Assembly (NCBI GenBank): GCA_024680915.1
Contig: JAILBN010000070.1
Span: 1 to 60,197, forward strand
Reading direction: 5' to 3'
Length of the DNA stretch: 60,197 nt
Source: Treponemataceae bacterium
GTDB taxonomy: Bacteria > Spirochaetota > Spirochaetia > Treponematales > Treponemataceae
A program made the position numbers and the translations under genes. Shown here one piece after another: positions 43,528 through 53,448 of this stretch (position 1 is its first letter; each line of letters begins with the position of its first letter). Below the pieces are notes generated by a model. It saw nothing but the letters and a program-made list of their open reading frames with translations. It was not told where the DNA came from and searched no databases.

Positions 43528-44190
43528 TTACGAAAAAGATTGCCTATGGTTTAAATAATGAGTACGAATCAGGTTAGAGAAACCAGAAAGCTTGATTATC
43601 TCAGGAACATCGTTATCCAGTAGCGAGAAACTAAGCTCCGGACATCCTTTCGGCATGGAAATGAGTCCTGTCCTTGCAAGGCAGCGAGGCTCAGCATTTC
43701 TGAATTCAGCATATAAATCTATTCTGACAGCTCTTTCATGAGGAGGAAGAAGAACATATTGTTCTTTACTTGAAGAACTGATGTTTATATCAAATGTCTC
43801 CTGAACTTTCTCATCATCCCCGAAAAAAAGAACCTTGAGCACGAAAGAAATAAAAGACGGCGTATGAAGCATCTTCTCTTTCTCAGACTCCTTGAAATCC
43901 CAATATACATAACACCATACGGGATTCTGCATAACCGCAGTTATAGTCGTCTCATTGTATGACTCAGGAAGATCGATTCCTGTAGGAATCTCTCCATCAC
44001 CATGCATAGTATCTTTTTTCTCTTCATTGAGTTCTTCCGTAGCCTCAAGAAGCTCTCCGATAATAAAACGCCTGTTCAAACTCTCAGGAATATCTATTCC
44101 ATATTCATCAGCAAGAGAAATAAGCTCCGGAGTAGAAAGCTTCTCAAGGTATGAACGGGTTACATTTACTGTATCCATAAGCACGGACAT
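43528..44190 (-). CDS. DUF4912 domain protein
   Basis: The 220-residue protein contains the DUF4912 core: LPESYNETTITAVMQNPVWCYVYWDFKESEKEKML (about 74-108), then PPHERAVRIDLYAEFRN. An N-terminal part with SRSYLEKLSTPELISLADEYGIDIPE resembles a Rho N-terminal or SAP-like helical hairpin. DUF4912 proteins have an immunoglobulin-like fold and frequently stand next to GH57 genes; they may bind carbohydrate. It is followed after 10 bp by the GH57-like gene, so they are likely co-translated. The biochemical role is unknown. Confidence 0.82.
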   Translation of the reverse strand: MSVLMDTVNVTRSYLEKLSTPELISLADEYGIDIPESLNRRFIIGELLEATEELNEEKKDTMHGDGEIPTGIDLPESYNETTITAVMQNPVWCYVYWDFKESEKEKMLHTPSFISFVLKVLFFGDDEKVQETFDINISSSSKEQYVLLPPHERAVRIDLYAEFRNAEPRCLARTGLISMPKGCPELSFSLLDNDVPEIIKLSGFSNLIRTHYLNHRQSFS

Positions 44191-44275
44191 GATGTACAGA
44201 AAAGCCTTTTATGTCAAGGGCAAAGACTTGGAAATCCTTTTAAGAAGTTTCAAAGGAGGTCCATTTTGGGAAAAA

Positions 44276-44923
44276 TCACCGGCTTTCAGCCGGAAAATGT
44301 TCCGGTAAATTTATCGTAAAGACTTTTTCTTTACCAGCTTCTGGAATTGTCAAGGATACGGAAGCCAGCAGAAGTCTTTTTATTCCACAGGTCTTTTTCA
44401 GGATTTTATTGAGCCTGAAATCCCCGTGCTTATCATCTCCCGCTATAAAACATCTTTTCCCGGCAAGATGGATACGAATCTGATGCATTCTTCCTGTCTC
44501 AAGGGTAAGCCGGATTTTCTCCATAGGGATAACAGTATCCTCATTACTGACCTCCCACTTCTTCAACACCTCGTAGTGAGTGACAGCTTCCCTCTCTGAT
44601 CCGTGCTGTACCAGGGCTTCCCTTATTACTCCCTTCTCAGGACTTATCCTTCCGATACATACTGCCTCATATATTTTTTTTACTTCACGGGAAGAAATGA
44701 GTTTCGTCCACTTTGAGGCCGCAGGAGGATTCTTCGCTACGATCATAAGACCGGCAGTATCCTTGTCCAGTCTATGGACAAGATAGATCTTTTGACCAAT
44801 CTGTTCCGCCATATCCATGTCAACGGAGTGTGTCACTCCCTGCCCTCCTTGTACGGCAAGTCCGGAGGCCTTGTTTATAACGAATATCTCTTCATTTTCA
44901 TATATAACTTCAATTGATCTCAT
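44276..44923 (-). CDS. RluA-family pseudouridine synthase
   Basis: The protein of about 215 residues has the catalytic signature YLVHRLDKDTAGLMIVAKN (Asp near residue 53), preceded by the VINKASGLAVQGG strand and followed by KIYEAVCIGR and the RMHQIRIHLA motif. These enzymes isomerise uridine to pseudouridine in rRNA or tRNA. It lacks an N-terminal S4 domain, so it resembles the shorter RluA type; the target site is unknown. I chose the ATG at 44923 over a TTG nine bases upstream; no good ribosome-binding site distinguishes them. Confidence 0.85.
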   Translation of the reverse strand: MRSIEVIYENEEIFVINKASGLAVQGGQGVTHSVDMDMAEQIGQKIYLVHRLDKDTAGLMIVAKNPPAASKWTKLISSREVKKIYEAVCIGRISPEKGVIREALVQHGSEREAVTHYEVLKKWEVSNEDTVIPMEKIRLTLETGRMHQIRIHLAGKRCFIAGDDKHGDFRLNKILKKTCGIKRLLLASVSLTIPEAGKEKVFTINLPEHFPAESR

Positions 44924-45030
44924 CGATGCCAAGTATATGACAGACAGGTTTTTAAGTCAAAAGAAATACAGGCTGCAGGCTTGCAAAAGTCCAGATCATT
45001 GCCGATACTAATGATATGCGGAGGAATTCT

Positions 45031-46176
45031 ATGTACTTGAAGAAAAGCTTTATTCTCGTCCTGACATTAATATTTTTCATAAGTAATGCCGTCGCCGATA
45101 TGATGCACTCCCCTACCTGGGGTTACGGACTCGATCTTCCAGAAGGTTTTGAGCTAATAGATAAAAACGGTAATGACGCATACATGTTCGAACACACAGA
45201 ATTCCCTGTATCCGTAATCGTAAGGGCTTACCCAGAATCCCGCTTCGGCTCAGTGGACAAGACTATGGAGAACGTCATGAAAAACCTGGGGGCCGAATAC
45301 GACACTTCTGACCTGATCTGGAGAAAGAACCCCTGTATCGTATCTTCTTTCTCAATGGTACTGAACGGTGCTGTGGAATCCGGCTGGGCGACTGCTCTTT
45401 CCCTTCCAGAGACGAAGGGCATATTAGTCCTGCTTTCATATACTCCGGAGGAATACTACGAAGAGCTGATGCAATTCGTAATATCCTGCGTGGACAGCGT
45501 ATGCACCGACAGAGGCAGCTATTACAGCTCCGGGCCGATAACGAGCTTCGCTTTTCCAGAGACAGAGCAGGAAAAACATACAGTGACTATAGGCGGAACA
45601 GACATAACTATCAGGCTTGACAGTTCCGACAGAGAAGCTGATGAATTCGTAATAGAAAGAGAATATTCCGTCCTTTGCATGTATAAGCAGTCACAGCTTT
45701 GGCAGGAAGCCTGGCAAAGATACTACCGCCAGATTTTCAGGAATGAATTCGCCCGGCTTGAAAAAGCGGCTTTCACGATCCAGAACAAACTGACAAGGAA
45801 ACTCAACGGTTCTGACGGCATACCCCAGGCACTGCTCTCCTGGGTTCAGGAGATGCCCTATGAAAGACAAAAGAGCACTTCAGATTTTGCTCCAGTAACT
45901 GGTATACTTGCCGGAGACGGCTCCGATTGTGACAGCCGTTCTATGCTGGTAGCAATCCTACTCTACCACATGGGTTACAAAACAAGTATATTCGTTTCGG
46001 CGGAATACAGTCATGCCCTTACTGGCGTAGTGCTGGACAAACCGGGTGCAAAAATTAAGCTTGGGGATGATGACTTCCTCTTGGGAGAAACGACTGCTCC
46101 TGTTGATTTCGGCTTAGTCCCCAAAGATATGAACAATACTGATAAGTGGCTGGGTGTAGACTTCAACTTTTTTTGA
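45031..46176 (+). CDS. Exported transglutaminase-like protein
   Basis: The start at 45031 follows GGAGG with a six-base gap and yields a signal peptide (MYLKKSFILVLTLIFFISNAVA). The in-frame ATG at 45016 would include the ribosome-binding site. The C-terminal domain has transglutaminase-type triad candidates: GDGSDCDSRSML (Cys300), SAEYSHALTGV (His328) and LLGETTAP (Glu353). The N-terminal half (about 25-180) is rich in beta strands and resembles periplasmic domains of spirochaetal proteins annotated as hypothetical. Such domains act as cysteine proteases or peptide ligases in the periplasm; substrate unknown. It stands just before the RHS gene but is separated by 140 bp. Confidence 0.7.
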   Translation: MYLKKSFILVLTLIFFISNAVADMMHSPTWGYGLDLPEGFELIDKNGNDAYMFEHTEFPVSVIVRAYPESRFGSVDKTMENVMKNLGAEYDTSDLIWRKNPCIVSSFSMVLNGAVESGWATALSLPETKGILVLLSYTPEEYYEELMQFVISCVDSVCTDRGSYYSSGPITSFAFPETEQEKHTVTIGGTDITIRLDSSDREADEFVIEREYSVLCMYKQSQLWQEAWQRYYRQIFRNEFARLEKAAFTIQNKLTRKLNGSDGIPQALLSWVQEMPYERQKSTSDFAPVTGILAGDGSDCDSRSMLVAILLYHMGYKTSIFVSAEYSHALTGVVLDKPGAKIKLGDDDFLLGETTAPVDFGLVPKDMNNTDKWLGVDFNFF

Positions 46177-46316
46177 AAAAAAATAGAAAAGCTCACAAAA
46201 TTTAAAATCAGATTCGTATAAGACTTTCAGGAGATATCCTGAGAACAGAAGAAATTACTCTCAAACGAAGAGCTTGTATTCTTGTATGAAAGGATTCTCC
46301 ACAAAGGAGGCCTTAT

Positions 46317-49300
46317 ATGAGAATACGAAACTTTCTTTCAATATTGCTTGTCATAATGGCTGTACAGCTGATACATGCAAGGCAAAAGACAATAACCATC
46401 ACAGAATATGATACGGTAGCTGATCCTCAGCATGTTACGGGTAATATTTATAAGGCAGATGATGGGACAGAGATTGAATTAAAGCAAGGACAGGATCCCA
46501 AGGACCCGAAATCTTACAGAGTCGATGGGGAAGACCATGGTATGCCTACTGCATCAGTTTCTAACACATATACCATCATAATCGATATTCCAGACGAGAT
46601 ATACACAGAAGAAAATCAAAACTTTATAGAAAGTGAATTCAAGAATTATTGCAAACAGCAATACGAAGCCACAGGCCAAGGTATAATCGGCGCCGGTATG
46701 GTGATGAAGGAGACAGTAACCCAGAAATTCTTGAATATTATTCCTTATGAAAAAGAATACACAGCAATCACACTGGGAAAAATGGAAACAAAAGTATTAT
46801 CCCACTCCATAGACAAGATAAAGGCCTCAGAATCAGTACAGATAGGTGACCCGGTACTTATGACCAGCGGTCAGTACAGATATGACGAGACCGATGTGAT
46901 CGTCCAAAACAGGAATCTGATGCTTGAAATAGGGAGACATTATCAAAGTGAGGAAAACCTAGGCGAAAGTCTTGGTAGGAAATGGTTTTTCAGCCTGGAT
47001 ACAAGGATAATAAGAGGAAGCTCAATATCATCGGAAAAGACCTATGAGGAAGCGCTGAAGACACTGGCTACCCTTGAAGCTGAACTTGCCGGTTTAAGAG
47101 CCAATAAGCGAGAAGCAGAATTGGAATATAACAACAGCCTGTTAAATCTTTATAGTGATATAAAGACGACAAATAACGCCATTAACAGTCTAAGAACAAG
47201 TGGATATACCTCCTACAGTGAAGTCTCAGAATACATCAAGAATTTAAGCTCAAAGCTCACGACTCTGAATGAGCTGCTTACTGAAATACAGACAGACAAG
47301 GCAATATTTATGGATAGGATAAACACATACATCTATGAATATGAAACAAAGCTATCCGCAGAAAGAAAGACGCTGGCAAAGATCAAACAGATATATGATC
47401 ATTCCATATATAACAGGAATAAGAACTCCCGGGCAAAAGAAGGGAATGGCTTTGATGAATACATGGACATAGGTACAGATATCATAATTCTTTTCGATAC
47501 CTACGGACGAAAAAGCATCTATCAGCTTACCACTCCCCCCACATACAATGGAAATGAGGATCTTTTCCCCCAAGGGGCAGAAACTACAAGTCTCTCGGGA
47601 GGAAGTGACAAGCTTTCCATACTTGCGGACGGAAGTTATCAGCTCAAGAAAAGAGACGGAACTATCTGGCATTACGGCGATAAGGGAATGCTGGGAGAAA
47701 TTACGGACAGGTACGGAAACAGCATAAGCATATCTTATGAAGGAGAAAAGCCCATATCCATAAACATAGACGGAAAAAATGCTTACCGCTTGGAATGGTG
47801 CAACAACAGGCTATGCACAATTGTGAACGCCAGAGATAACTCAGACTACACTGAATATTCATATACAGACGGAAGATTATCATCAGTGAAAGACAATGAT
47901 GGGGATTCCATATCTTTCGGATATATGGATGCACCAGGGGATTACCTCACCACTATTCAAAAGCCCGACGGAAGTGAGGTACTTATAGACTACAGTCTTG
48001 AAAGAGAAGGCAGGAAACTTGCCAGCAGGACAAGGAATGAGGAGGGGTTCTGGGAAAACTTCTCATATAGTCAGAGTGGTAAGAAAGTTGAGCATACTTC
48101 TCAATCAGGAATAAAAACCATATATGAATATGATGATGACCAGAGACTTACAAAAGAGACAGACTGCGATGGAAGCACAAAAGAATACGAATATGATGAA
48201 GATGGAAATGTAATATCAGAAAAAGTAAATGGAAACATCACAACCTACGAATACAACAATTATGGGGAAAAGATAAGAGCCTGTTACAGCGACGGAAGTC
48301 AAGAAGCATGGCAATACGATGACTTCGGTTCCGTGATTTCATACAAGGACAGGGACGGAATACAGTACGAATACATACGGGACAACAAAGGAAATCTCTC
48401 CACTCTTAATGCAGGAGGAAGAACGCTTTACACATATGAACATGACGCGAAAGGTCAGATGAAATCGGCAACGATGCACCGGGCTGACGGCAGTACCGTA
48501 TCCCGGAGTTTTTCATACGATGAATACGGCAATCTAAAGGAAAGAAGGTCAGCCAGCACAGAAACAAACGGAGGCATAAGGGAAGAATGGACATACGATG
48601 GTCGTGGAAGGATCCTGTCATATACTATAAACGGCAATACTGAGGAAAGTTATTCCTATGAAGGTAGGAAAACGACAATAAGCTATAAGAACGGGCTGGT
48701 CTCCGAATATATCACTGATTCGAGGAAGGATTGCAGGTCAATTCTGGAGAAAGACAGCCTGACAGGAGAAATCAGGTTCACCCAGATAAGCTACGACAAA
48801 TGTCATCAGCCAGTCAAACGGACCATATCCCAAGGGAAAGGGGAAGCTCCAGTCATAACAGCCCTGTACAGATATCTAGCGGGAGGAGAACCGGAAGCAG
48901 AGCTCTTTACAGATGGAGAGAACTGCATAGTCACTCTTTATGAATACAAGGATCAACAGGGTAGACAAACTGATTATCTGACGAAAATCACCAGAATCCA
49001 ATGCGTGATGTCAGACTTACATAGGGCTGGAATGACTGAGGAAGAAGGCTTTTCCAGGACAAACCTAGTCGAACTGCAGGCCCATGCAGAAGACAGCTAT
49101 TCAGTTTCCTATTCATACTTGATCACACAAAACGGTACGGAAGTCATAGAGACAGCCTCAGACGGAACACAGACAAAAAAAGAATATGATGCCTGGGCAA
49201 GACTATACAGCATAACAAACACCGCGGGAATAAAGACCTTTAATGAGTACACAGCGGCAGGAAGACTAGAAAAACAAGAGTCTGAATATGGTGGATTCTG

Positions 49301-52300
49301 GCTGTACCAGTATGATATCACAGGAAATCTGAAGGAAACTGGCCCTGAAGGTGGAAAACATACATTTGTAACGATGAACCCGGATGAAACTCCATTCAGG
49401 GTAACAGACAGGAAAGGCCAAACGAGCGAATATGCCTATGACGATAGTGGAAATTTAATAAAATTGCGAACTCCAACAGGCTCCACCTTCTGGAAATATG
49501 ATTATAAAGGCAGGCTTATATCTGAAATTATAGGAGGAAATGGAGACACCGCAAGCGCAGAGGAATATAGTTCATACACATACAGCCCGAATGGCAGATC
49601 TGTCACAAGCAACAAAGGAGGCCTCTATTCCATGATATATACGCTCAATGCATGGGAAGAAACCACATCCATAACTGACGGAGAGGGTAATAAAGGAACC
49701 TTCGGCTATGATTGCGCGGGCAGGCTTATTTCTCAGAAAGACGCTTACGGGAACGAAACGAAGTATGAATATGATGTCCGAGGTTTAGTGACACGGATAA
49801 ACTACCCTGACGGTACATATCACCAATATAAATATGATGTTTTCGGCAACATAACAGAAGAAAGCTTCTGCGGGAAAAGTACGAGAGAATTACTCTATGA
49901 CAAAGGAGGACGCCTGAAGGAAGAAAAGGGAGAGCTTACTCCCCTGACCTCCTATGAATATGATGAAAGCGGACGATTAGCCGCCCTGTTTTCCGGTGGT
50001 GAAAGAAAAAACTCCTATGAATATGATGACAGAGGACGGGCTGTATCCATAAAAGACGGAAGAGGTAACATAAGCCTGTATGAATATGATGGATTCGGTA
50101 AACTGATCTCCGAGACTAACCGTTTGGGATTATCCCAAACATTCTCATACGATTATGAAGACCAGCTTACAGAAAAAAAAACTTTCTCAGGGAAAGTCGT
50201 CAAAACAGAAACATCCGCAGATGGACTCTGCAAAACTACTTATTACCCTGATGGAAGCGCAGACATTGTGACATACGATTCAGCGGGCCGGATAAAATCC
50301 ATAAGCAATGAGACAGGAAGGACCCGATATGAATATGACAAAGGTGGAATGCTTACACGACAGACAGACGAAAGCACAGGAGAAAGCATCATATTTATCT
50401 ACGATAAAGCAGGAAGAAGGAAACAGATAAAAGGAGCAGGAAGAGATATCTCCTTATCCTACGGAAAGAACGGGGAATTGATAGAAATCAGGGACAAGTC
50501 GATTTCTGCTGGTTTCCGGATAGAATATGACAGCATGATGAGGGAAATCCGAAGGACTGGGGATAACGGAGTAAGAACAGAAACCTTCTATAACGAGAAC
50601 GGTACTGTGGATATAATAACGACAAAAGATAAAAAAGGTATGCTCCTTGATGCGGAAGCTTACGTATATGACGAAAATGGCAGAAAAGAAGCACTTATCC
50701 GTGAGAATGGAGAAATCACTTTATTCAATTACGATGACCAAGGAAGGCTAATATCGGTTTTTCATCCTGACACAAAAGAGATACAGGACTATGAGAATCA
50801 AATTATCAAATCATACGGAATAGTGGAAAAGCGTTATAATTCCATAAAATCAATATATATTCAAAAAAATGTATATAATAAGCTTGCTGATTTACAAAAG
50901 CTATGTAACAATATCACCACAGTAATATCAGTATACAGGACTTTCAGGGTAGAAAGCTTCACATACGATGAGAACGGAAACCGTAAGGGCTGGTACATAG
51001 GAGGAGGCTTAATAGAATATTCATGCGATAAGGATGACAGGATTGTTTCTTGTCTTTCAGGTGGAAAAAGAGTAAAGGAATATTTATATGACGATGACGG
51101 AAACCTGACGTCATTTTCAAATCCATCTGTTTCAGGTCACAGAAGCTATTACACTTACGACGGAAGAGACCGTATGATTTCATCAATTTCCTATGGGGAA
51201 GACGGTATTGCAAAGGAGAAAAACTACGGATATGATGCGATCGGCAGGAGAGCGTATGTCTCATCGTCGGGAAAGGGGACGGTCCGTAGCACATATGATG
51301 GTTTTGGATTCGAAAGTCTTTCGGAAAACAGGACAAGTGAAATATATGACGTCAGCAGCTTCACATCGCAAAGCAAGTCGAAGGGAGCTTCCATTCCACA
51401 GGGAGAACGTTACCGGTATATAAAGGACGGAATACAAACTGACGGAAGGCAAAGGACGAAGAGAGAGGAAAGCATGACGGAGCAGACAGGCTTCAGGACA
51501 AGGAAGTCTCTATACATAAAAGGAATCCCTGCCGCGATAGAAACAGACGGTGAAAGCTGCTATCTGTCAAACGACACGGCAGGCAGCATCAGATGCATAA
51601 CAGATTCCTACGGCTCCTTTGCGGCATCAATACAGTATGACACCTTCGGCACCCCCGTCACGATTTCTGACAAGGGTATGCTTTCAGCAGGCGACAGCAC
51701 CACATACCAGGTGAACACCATGCACAAGGGCAGAAATACTCCGGACAAGCAATATACATCAGATTACGACCTCATCTCAGATACCCAGGAAAACAAAATA
51801 ATCGACACAGTTCTTTCCAAGGCAGCCTACGCAGGCAAGCCCTACGACCCAGTTACAGGCCTTTACGACTATGGCTTCCGTGACTACTCACCCGCCCTAG
51901 CCCGCTTCACCACTAAAGACCCAATAAGAGACGGCCTCAACTGGTACGCTTATTGCAACAATGATCCAGTGAATTTCGTGGATATGTGGGGGTTGAAATT
52001 TAAAAAGAGAACTTTTCATAATCTTATGGGAGACTCTGCTTGGAGGAATGAATTAACAGGAAATGGGGTTGATTTCTTAGCAGAAAAAGGGGAAATCGGT
52101 CAATTGAGAAACACCGGATGTGCAATAACGGAAATGAGTAATGTAATATCCTCTGCGACTGATATTATTCTAACTCCAAAAGATATTAATGATGATAAAT
52201 CTTATTTTGCAGCAGGTACAGATAATCTTTATATGCAAAAACTTGCTGAGGATAATGGACTAATATTCGATTATTGGACAAAAAATGTACAGGGAGATTT

Positions 52301-52577
52301 AGGGAAAAAGATTACAGAATTAAAAAACAATAAAAATGAATATCTGATTTCCGCACAAGTAAAATATAAAGAAGAAGATGAAAAAAGTCATTGGGTAGGT
52401 ATTACAGATGTAGAAACCAGAGAAGATGGGAAAACCTATGCAAAAATAGCCCCTACATCAATTTTAGACACAAGCAAATCTCATAGACCCAGAGATTCTT
52501 GGGTTTTAGATGAAAATGGGGATATGTGGATTGAAACCTCTGATATAAACAAAATATATACGTATAAGAATAAATAA
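46317..52577 (+). CDS. RHS/YD-repeat protein with C39-like peptidase C-terminus
   Basis: The 2086-residue protein follows a strong AAAGGAGG site and begins with a Sec-type signal (about residues 1-22). An RHS N-terminal region with VQIGDPVLMTSGQYRY and LGRKWFFSLD is split by a predicted coiled coil (about 241-365). Then come some 40 YD repeats (G-x-L-x-YEYDxxGR...) forming the cocoon shell. The conserved core ends GLYDYGFRDYSPALARFTTKDPIRDG...NFVDMWGL (to residue 1893). The variable tip from 1894 contains GQLRNTGCAITEMSN and SHWVGITDV, with Gln1929, Cys1935 and His2025 matching a papain/C39-like peptidase. It is probably an exported polymorphic toxin; no PAAR or type VI component is in the window. 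An AT-rich insert lies around residues 1481-1544. Confidence 0.88.
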   Translation: MRIRNFLSILLVIMAVQLIHARQKTITITEYDTVADPQHVTGNIYKADDGTEIELKQGQDPKDPKSYRVDGEDHGMPTASVSNTYTIIIDIPDEIYTEENQNFIESEFKNYCKQQYEATGQGIIGAGMVMKETVTQKFLNIIPYEKEYTAITLGKMETKVLSHSIDKIKASESVQIGDPVLMTSGQYRYDETDVIVQNRNLMLEIGRHYQSEENLGESLGRKWFFSLDTRIIRGSSISSEKTYEEALKTLATLEAELAGLRANKREAELEYNNSLLNLYSDIKTTNNAINSLRTSGYTSYSEVSEYIKNLSSKLTTLNELLTEIQTDKAIFMDRINTYIYEYETKLSAERKTLAKIKQIYDHSIYNRNKNSRAKEGNGFDEYMDIGTDIIILFDTYGRKSIYQLTTPPTYNGNEDLFPQGAETTSLSGGSDKLSILADGSYQLKKRDGTIWHYGDKGMLGEITDRYGNSISISYEGEKPISINIDGKNAYRLEWCNNRLCTIVNARDNSDYTEYSYTDGRLSSVKDNDGDSISFGYMDAPGDYLTTIQKPDGSEVLIDYSLEREGRKLASRTRNEEGFWENFSYSQSGKKVEHTSQSGIKTIYEYDDDQRLTKETDCDGSTKEYEYDEDGNVISEKVNGNITTYEYNNYGEKIRACYSDGSQEAWQYDDFGSVISYKDRDGIQYEYIRDNKGNLSTLNAGGRTLYTYEHDAKGQMKSATMHRADGSTVSRSFSYDEYGNLKERRSASTETNGGIREEWTYDGRGRILSYTINGNTEESYSYEGRKTTISYKNGLVSEYITDSRKDCRSILEKDSLTGEIRFTQISYDKCHQPVKRTISQGKGEAPVITALYRYLAGGEPEAELFTDGENCIVTLYEYKDQQGRQTDYLTKITRIQCVMSDLHRAGMTEEEGFSRTNLVELQAHAEDSYSVSYSYLITQNGTEVIETASDGTQTKKEYDAWARLYSITNTAGIKTFNEYTAAGRLEKQESEYGGFWLYQYDITGNLKETGPEGGKHTFVTMNPDETPFRVTDRKGQTSEYAYDDSGNLIKLRTPTGSTFWKYDYKGRLISEIIGGNGDTASAEEYSSYTYSPNGRSVTSNKGGLYSMIYTLNAWEETTSITDGEGNKGTFGYDCAGRLISQKDAYGNETKYEYDVRGLVTRINYPDGTYHQYKYDVFGNITEESFCGKSTRELLYDKGGRLKEEKGELTPLTSYEYDESGRLAALFSGGERKNSYEYDDRGRAVSIKDGRGNISLYEYDGFGKLISETNRLGLSQTFSYDYEDQLTEKKTFSGKVVKTETSADGLCKTTYYPDGSADIVTYDSAGRIKSISNETGRTRYEYDKGGMLTRQTDESTGESIIFIYDKAGRRKQIKGAGRDISLSYGKNGELIEIRDKSISAGFRIEYDSMMREIRRTGDNGVRTETFYNENGTVDIITTKDKKGMLLDAEAYVYDENGRKEALIRENGEITLFNYDDQGRLISVFHPDTKEIQDYENQIIKSYGIVEKRYNSIKSIYIQKNVYNKLADLQKLCNNITTVISVYRTFRVESFTYDENGNRKGWYIGGGLIEYSCDKDDRIVSCLSGGKRVKEYLYDDDGNLTSFSNPSVSGHRSYYTYDGRDRMISSISYGEDGIAKEKNYGYDAIGRRAYVSSSGKGTVRSTYDGFGFESLSENRTSEIYDVSSFTSQSKSKGASIPQGERYRYIKDGIQTDGRQRTKREESMTEQTGFRTRKSLYIKGIPAAIETDGESCYLSNDTAGSIRCITDSYGSFAASIQYDTFGTPVTISDKGMLSAGDSTTYQVNTMHKGRNTPDKQYTSDYDLISDTQENKIIDTVLSKAAYAGKPYDPVTGLYDYGFRDYSPALARFTTKDPIRDGLNWYAYCNNDPVNFVDMWGLKFKKRTFHNLMGDSAWRNELTGNGVDFLAEKGEIGQLRNTGCAITEMSNVISSATDIILTPKDINDDKSYFAAGTDNLYMQKLAEDNGLIFDYWTKNVQGDLGKKITELKNNKNEYLISAQVKYKEEDEKSHWVGITDVETREDGKTYAKIAPTSILDTSKSHRPRDSWVLDENGDMWIETSDINKIYTYKNK
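51788..51905 (+). repeat. 118-bp tract identical to the orphan RHS tip
   Basis: This stretch of the main RHS gene encodes the conserved core ENKIIDTVLSKAAYAGK through SPALAR. It is identical by eye, base for base, to 53544-53661. A further 35-bp identical tract covers DPVNFVDMWGL in both copies. These are the natural crossover sites for exchanging C-terminal tips. Confidence 0.85.
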
Positions 52578-52612
52578 GGAAGTAAGCATCCAAAACAAAG
52601 AAGGAGATATAT

Positions 52613-53437
52613 ATGAAAAAAGTATTGTTATTGGTTTTAACAGTCTATGGGCTGCTATTGACGGGCTGCAACAACAAAGCCATGGAGGAGCTCCAGAAGA
52701 AAAACACTGAACTGGAAAAGAAATACAGGACCCTCTCGTCCCAATCGAAGGAACTGTCTTCCTCCTATGAGGAATGCCTCAAGCAAATATCTGATCTTAC
52801 GGCAAGGTTGGATACTCTGGAGGAAAGGATTAATACGATAGAAAAAGAAAGACTTATAGCAAAAACAAGGAGAACTGCTATAAGGTACGATCATAAACAG
52901 ACTGTAAATTTCAAATACGGCGGTTATGACACTAAGATTTACAAAGAACCATTAGGAGAAGAAGTCATCTATACAGTCCAGACTGGAGATAAGATTCAAG
53001 TCACAGCTATATTGGTCTTTGAAACAACGAACGAAGGCTTCCTGGAGGTCAAGACACCAACTGAAGTCACAGGCTACATAGCCTTTTTGAATCCCTTCAA
53101 AGATGGAAGTTTTCTTCCTATATACACACTTACGGTGGATGGAAAAAACGTAACTATACTGAAGATGGAAAATGCATATCATGTTACGGAGACTTTTCAT
53201 TTGAGAACCCTACCATCCGACAACTCAGAAAGCATCCATGTAGTTACCCATAAAGAAGGCATGGATTATTATTGGACATCAGCTATAACTGAGGATTATG
53301 AATGGGTGAAGATAAAACTCAACGAATATGAAGGCTGGGTCAAAACTCAGGCACTGAGCGTGGATAAAGGCGGTCCTTTATTAAATACCCCAGAAGCAAT
53401 GATTGAATGGGTACTGATTGACGTGAACATGATCTAA
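52613..53437 (+). CDS. Coiled-coil/SH3-like lipoprotein, candidate immunity protein
   Basis: The 274-residue protein begins with a lipoprotein signal (KKVLLLVLTVYGLLLTGC, Cys19) after AAGGAGA. Residues 22-85 form a strong coiled coil (heptads such as ELQKKNTELEKKYRTLSSQ and LDTLEERINTIEKER). Two SH3-like beta domains follow, the second with FHLRTLPSDNSESIHVV and YEWVKIKLNEYEGWVKTQAL, the usual bacterial SH3 ending. It lies 35 bp after the RHS toxin stop codon, and a decayed second copy of its middle part lies at 57005-57355. The position fits an immunity protein that neutralises the peptidase tip in the periplasm; alternatively it is a cell-wall-binding accessory. The immunity role is inferred. 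Confidence 0.7.
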   Translation: MKKVLLLVLTVYGLLLTGCNNKAMEELQKKNTELEKKYRTLSSQSKELSSSYEECLKQISDLTARLDTLEERINTIEKERLIAKTRRTAIRYDHKQTVNFKYGGYDTKIYKEPLGEEVIYTVQTGDKIQVTAILVFETTNEGFLEVKTPTEVTGYIAFLNPFKDGSFLPIYTLTVDGKNVTILKMENAYHVTETFHLRTLPSDNSESIHVVTHKEGMDYYWTSAITEDYEWVKIKLNEYEGWVKTQALSVDKGGPLLNTPEAMIEWVLIDVNMI

Positions 53438-53448
53438 ATTAAGATATT

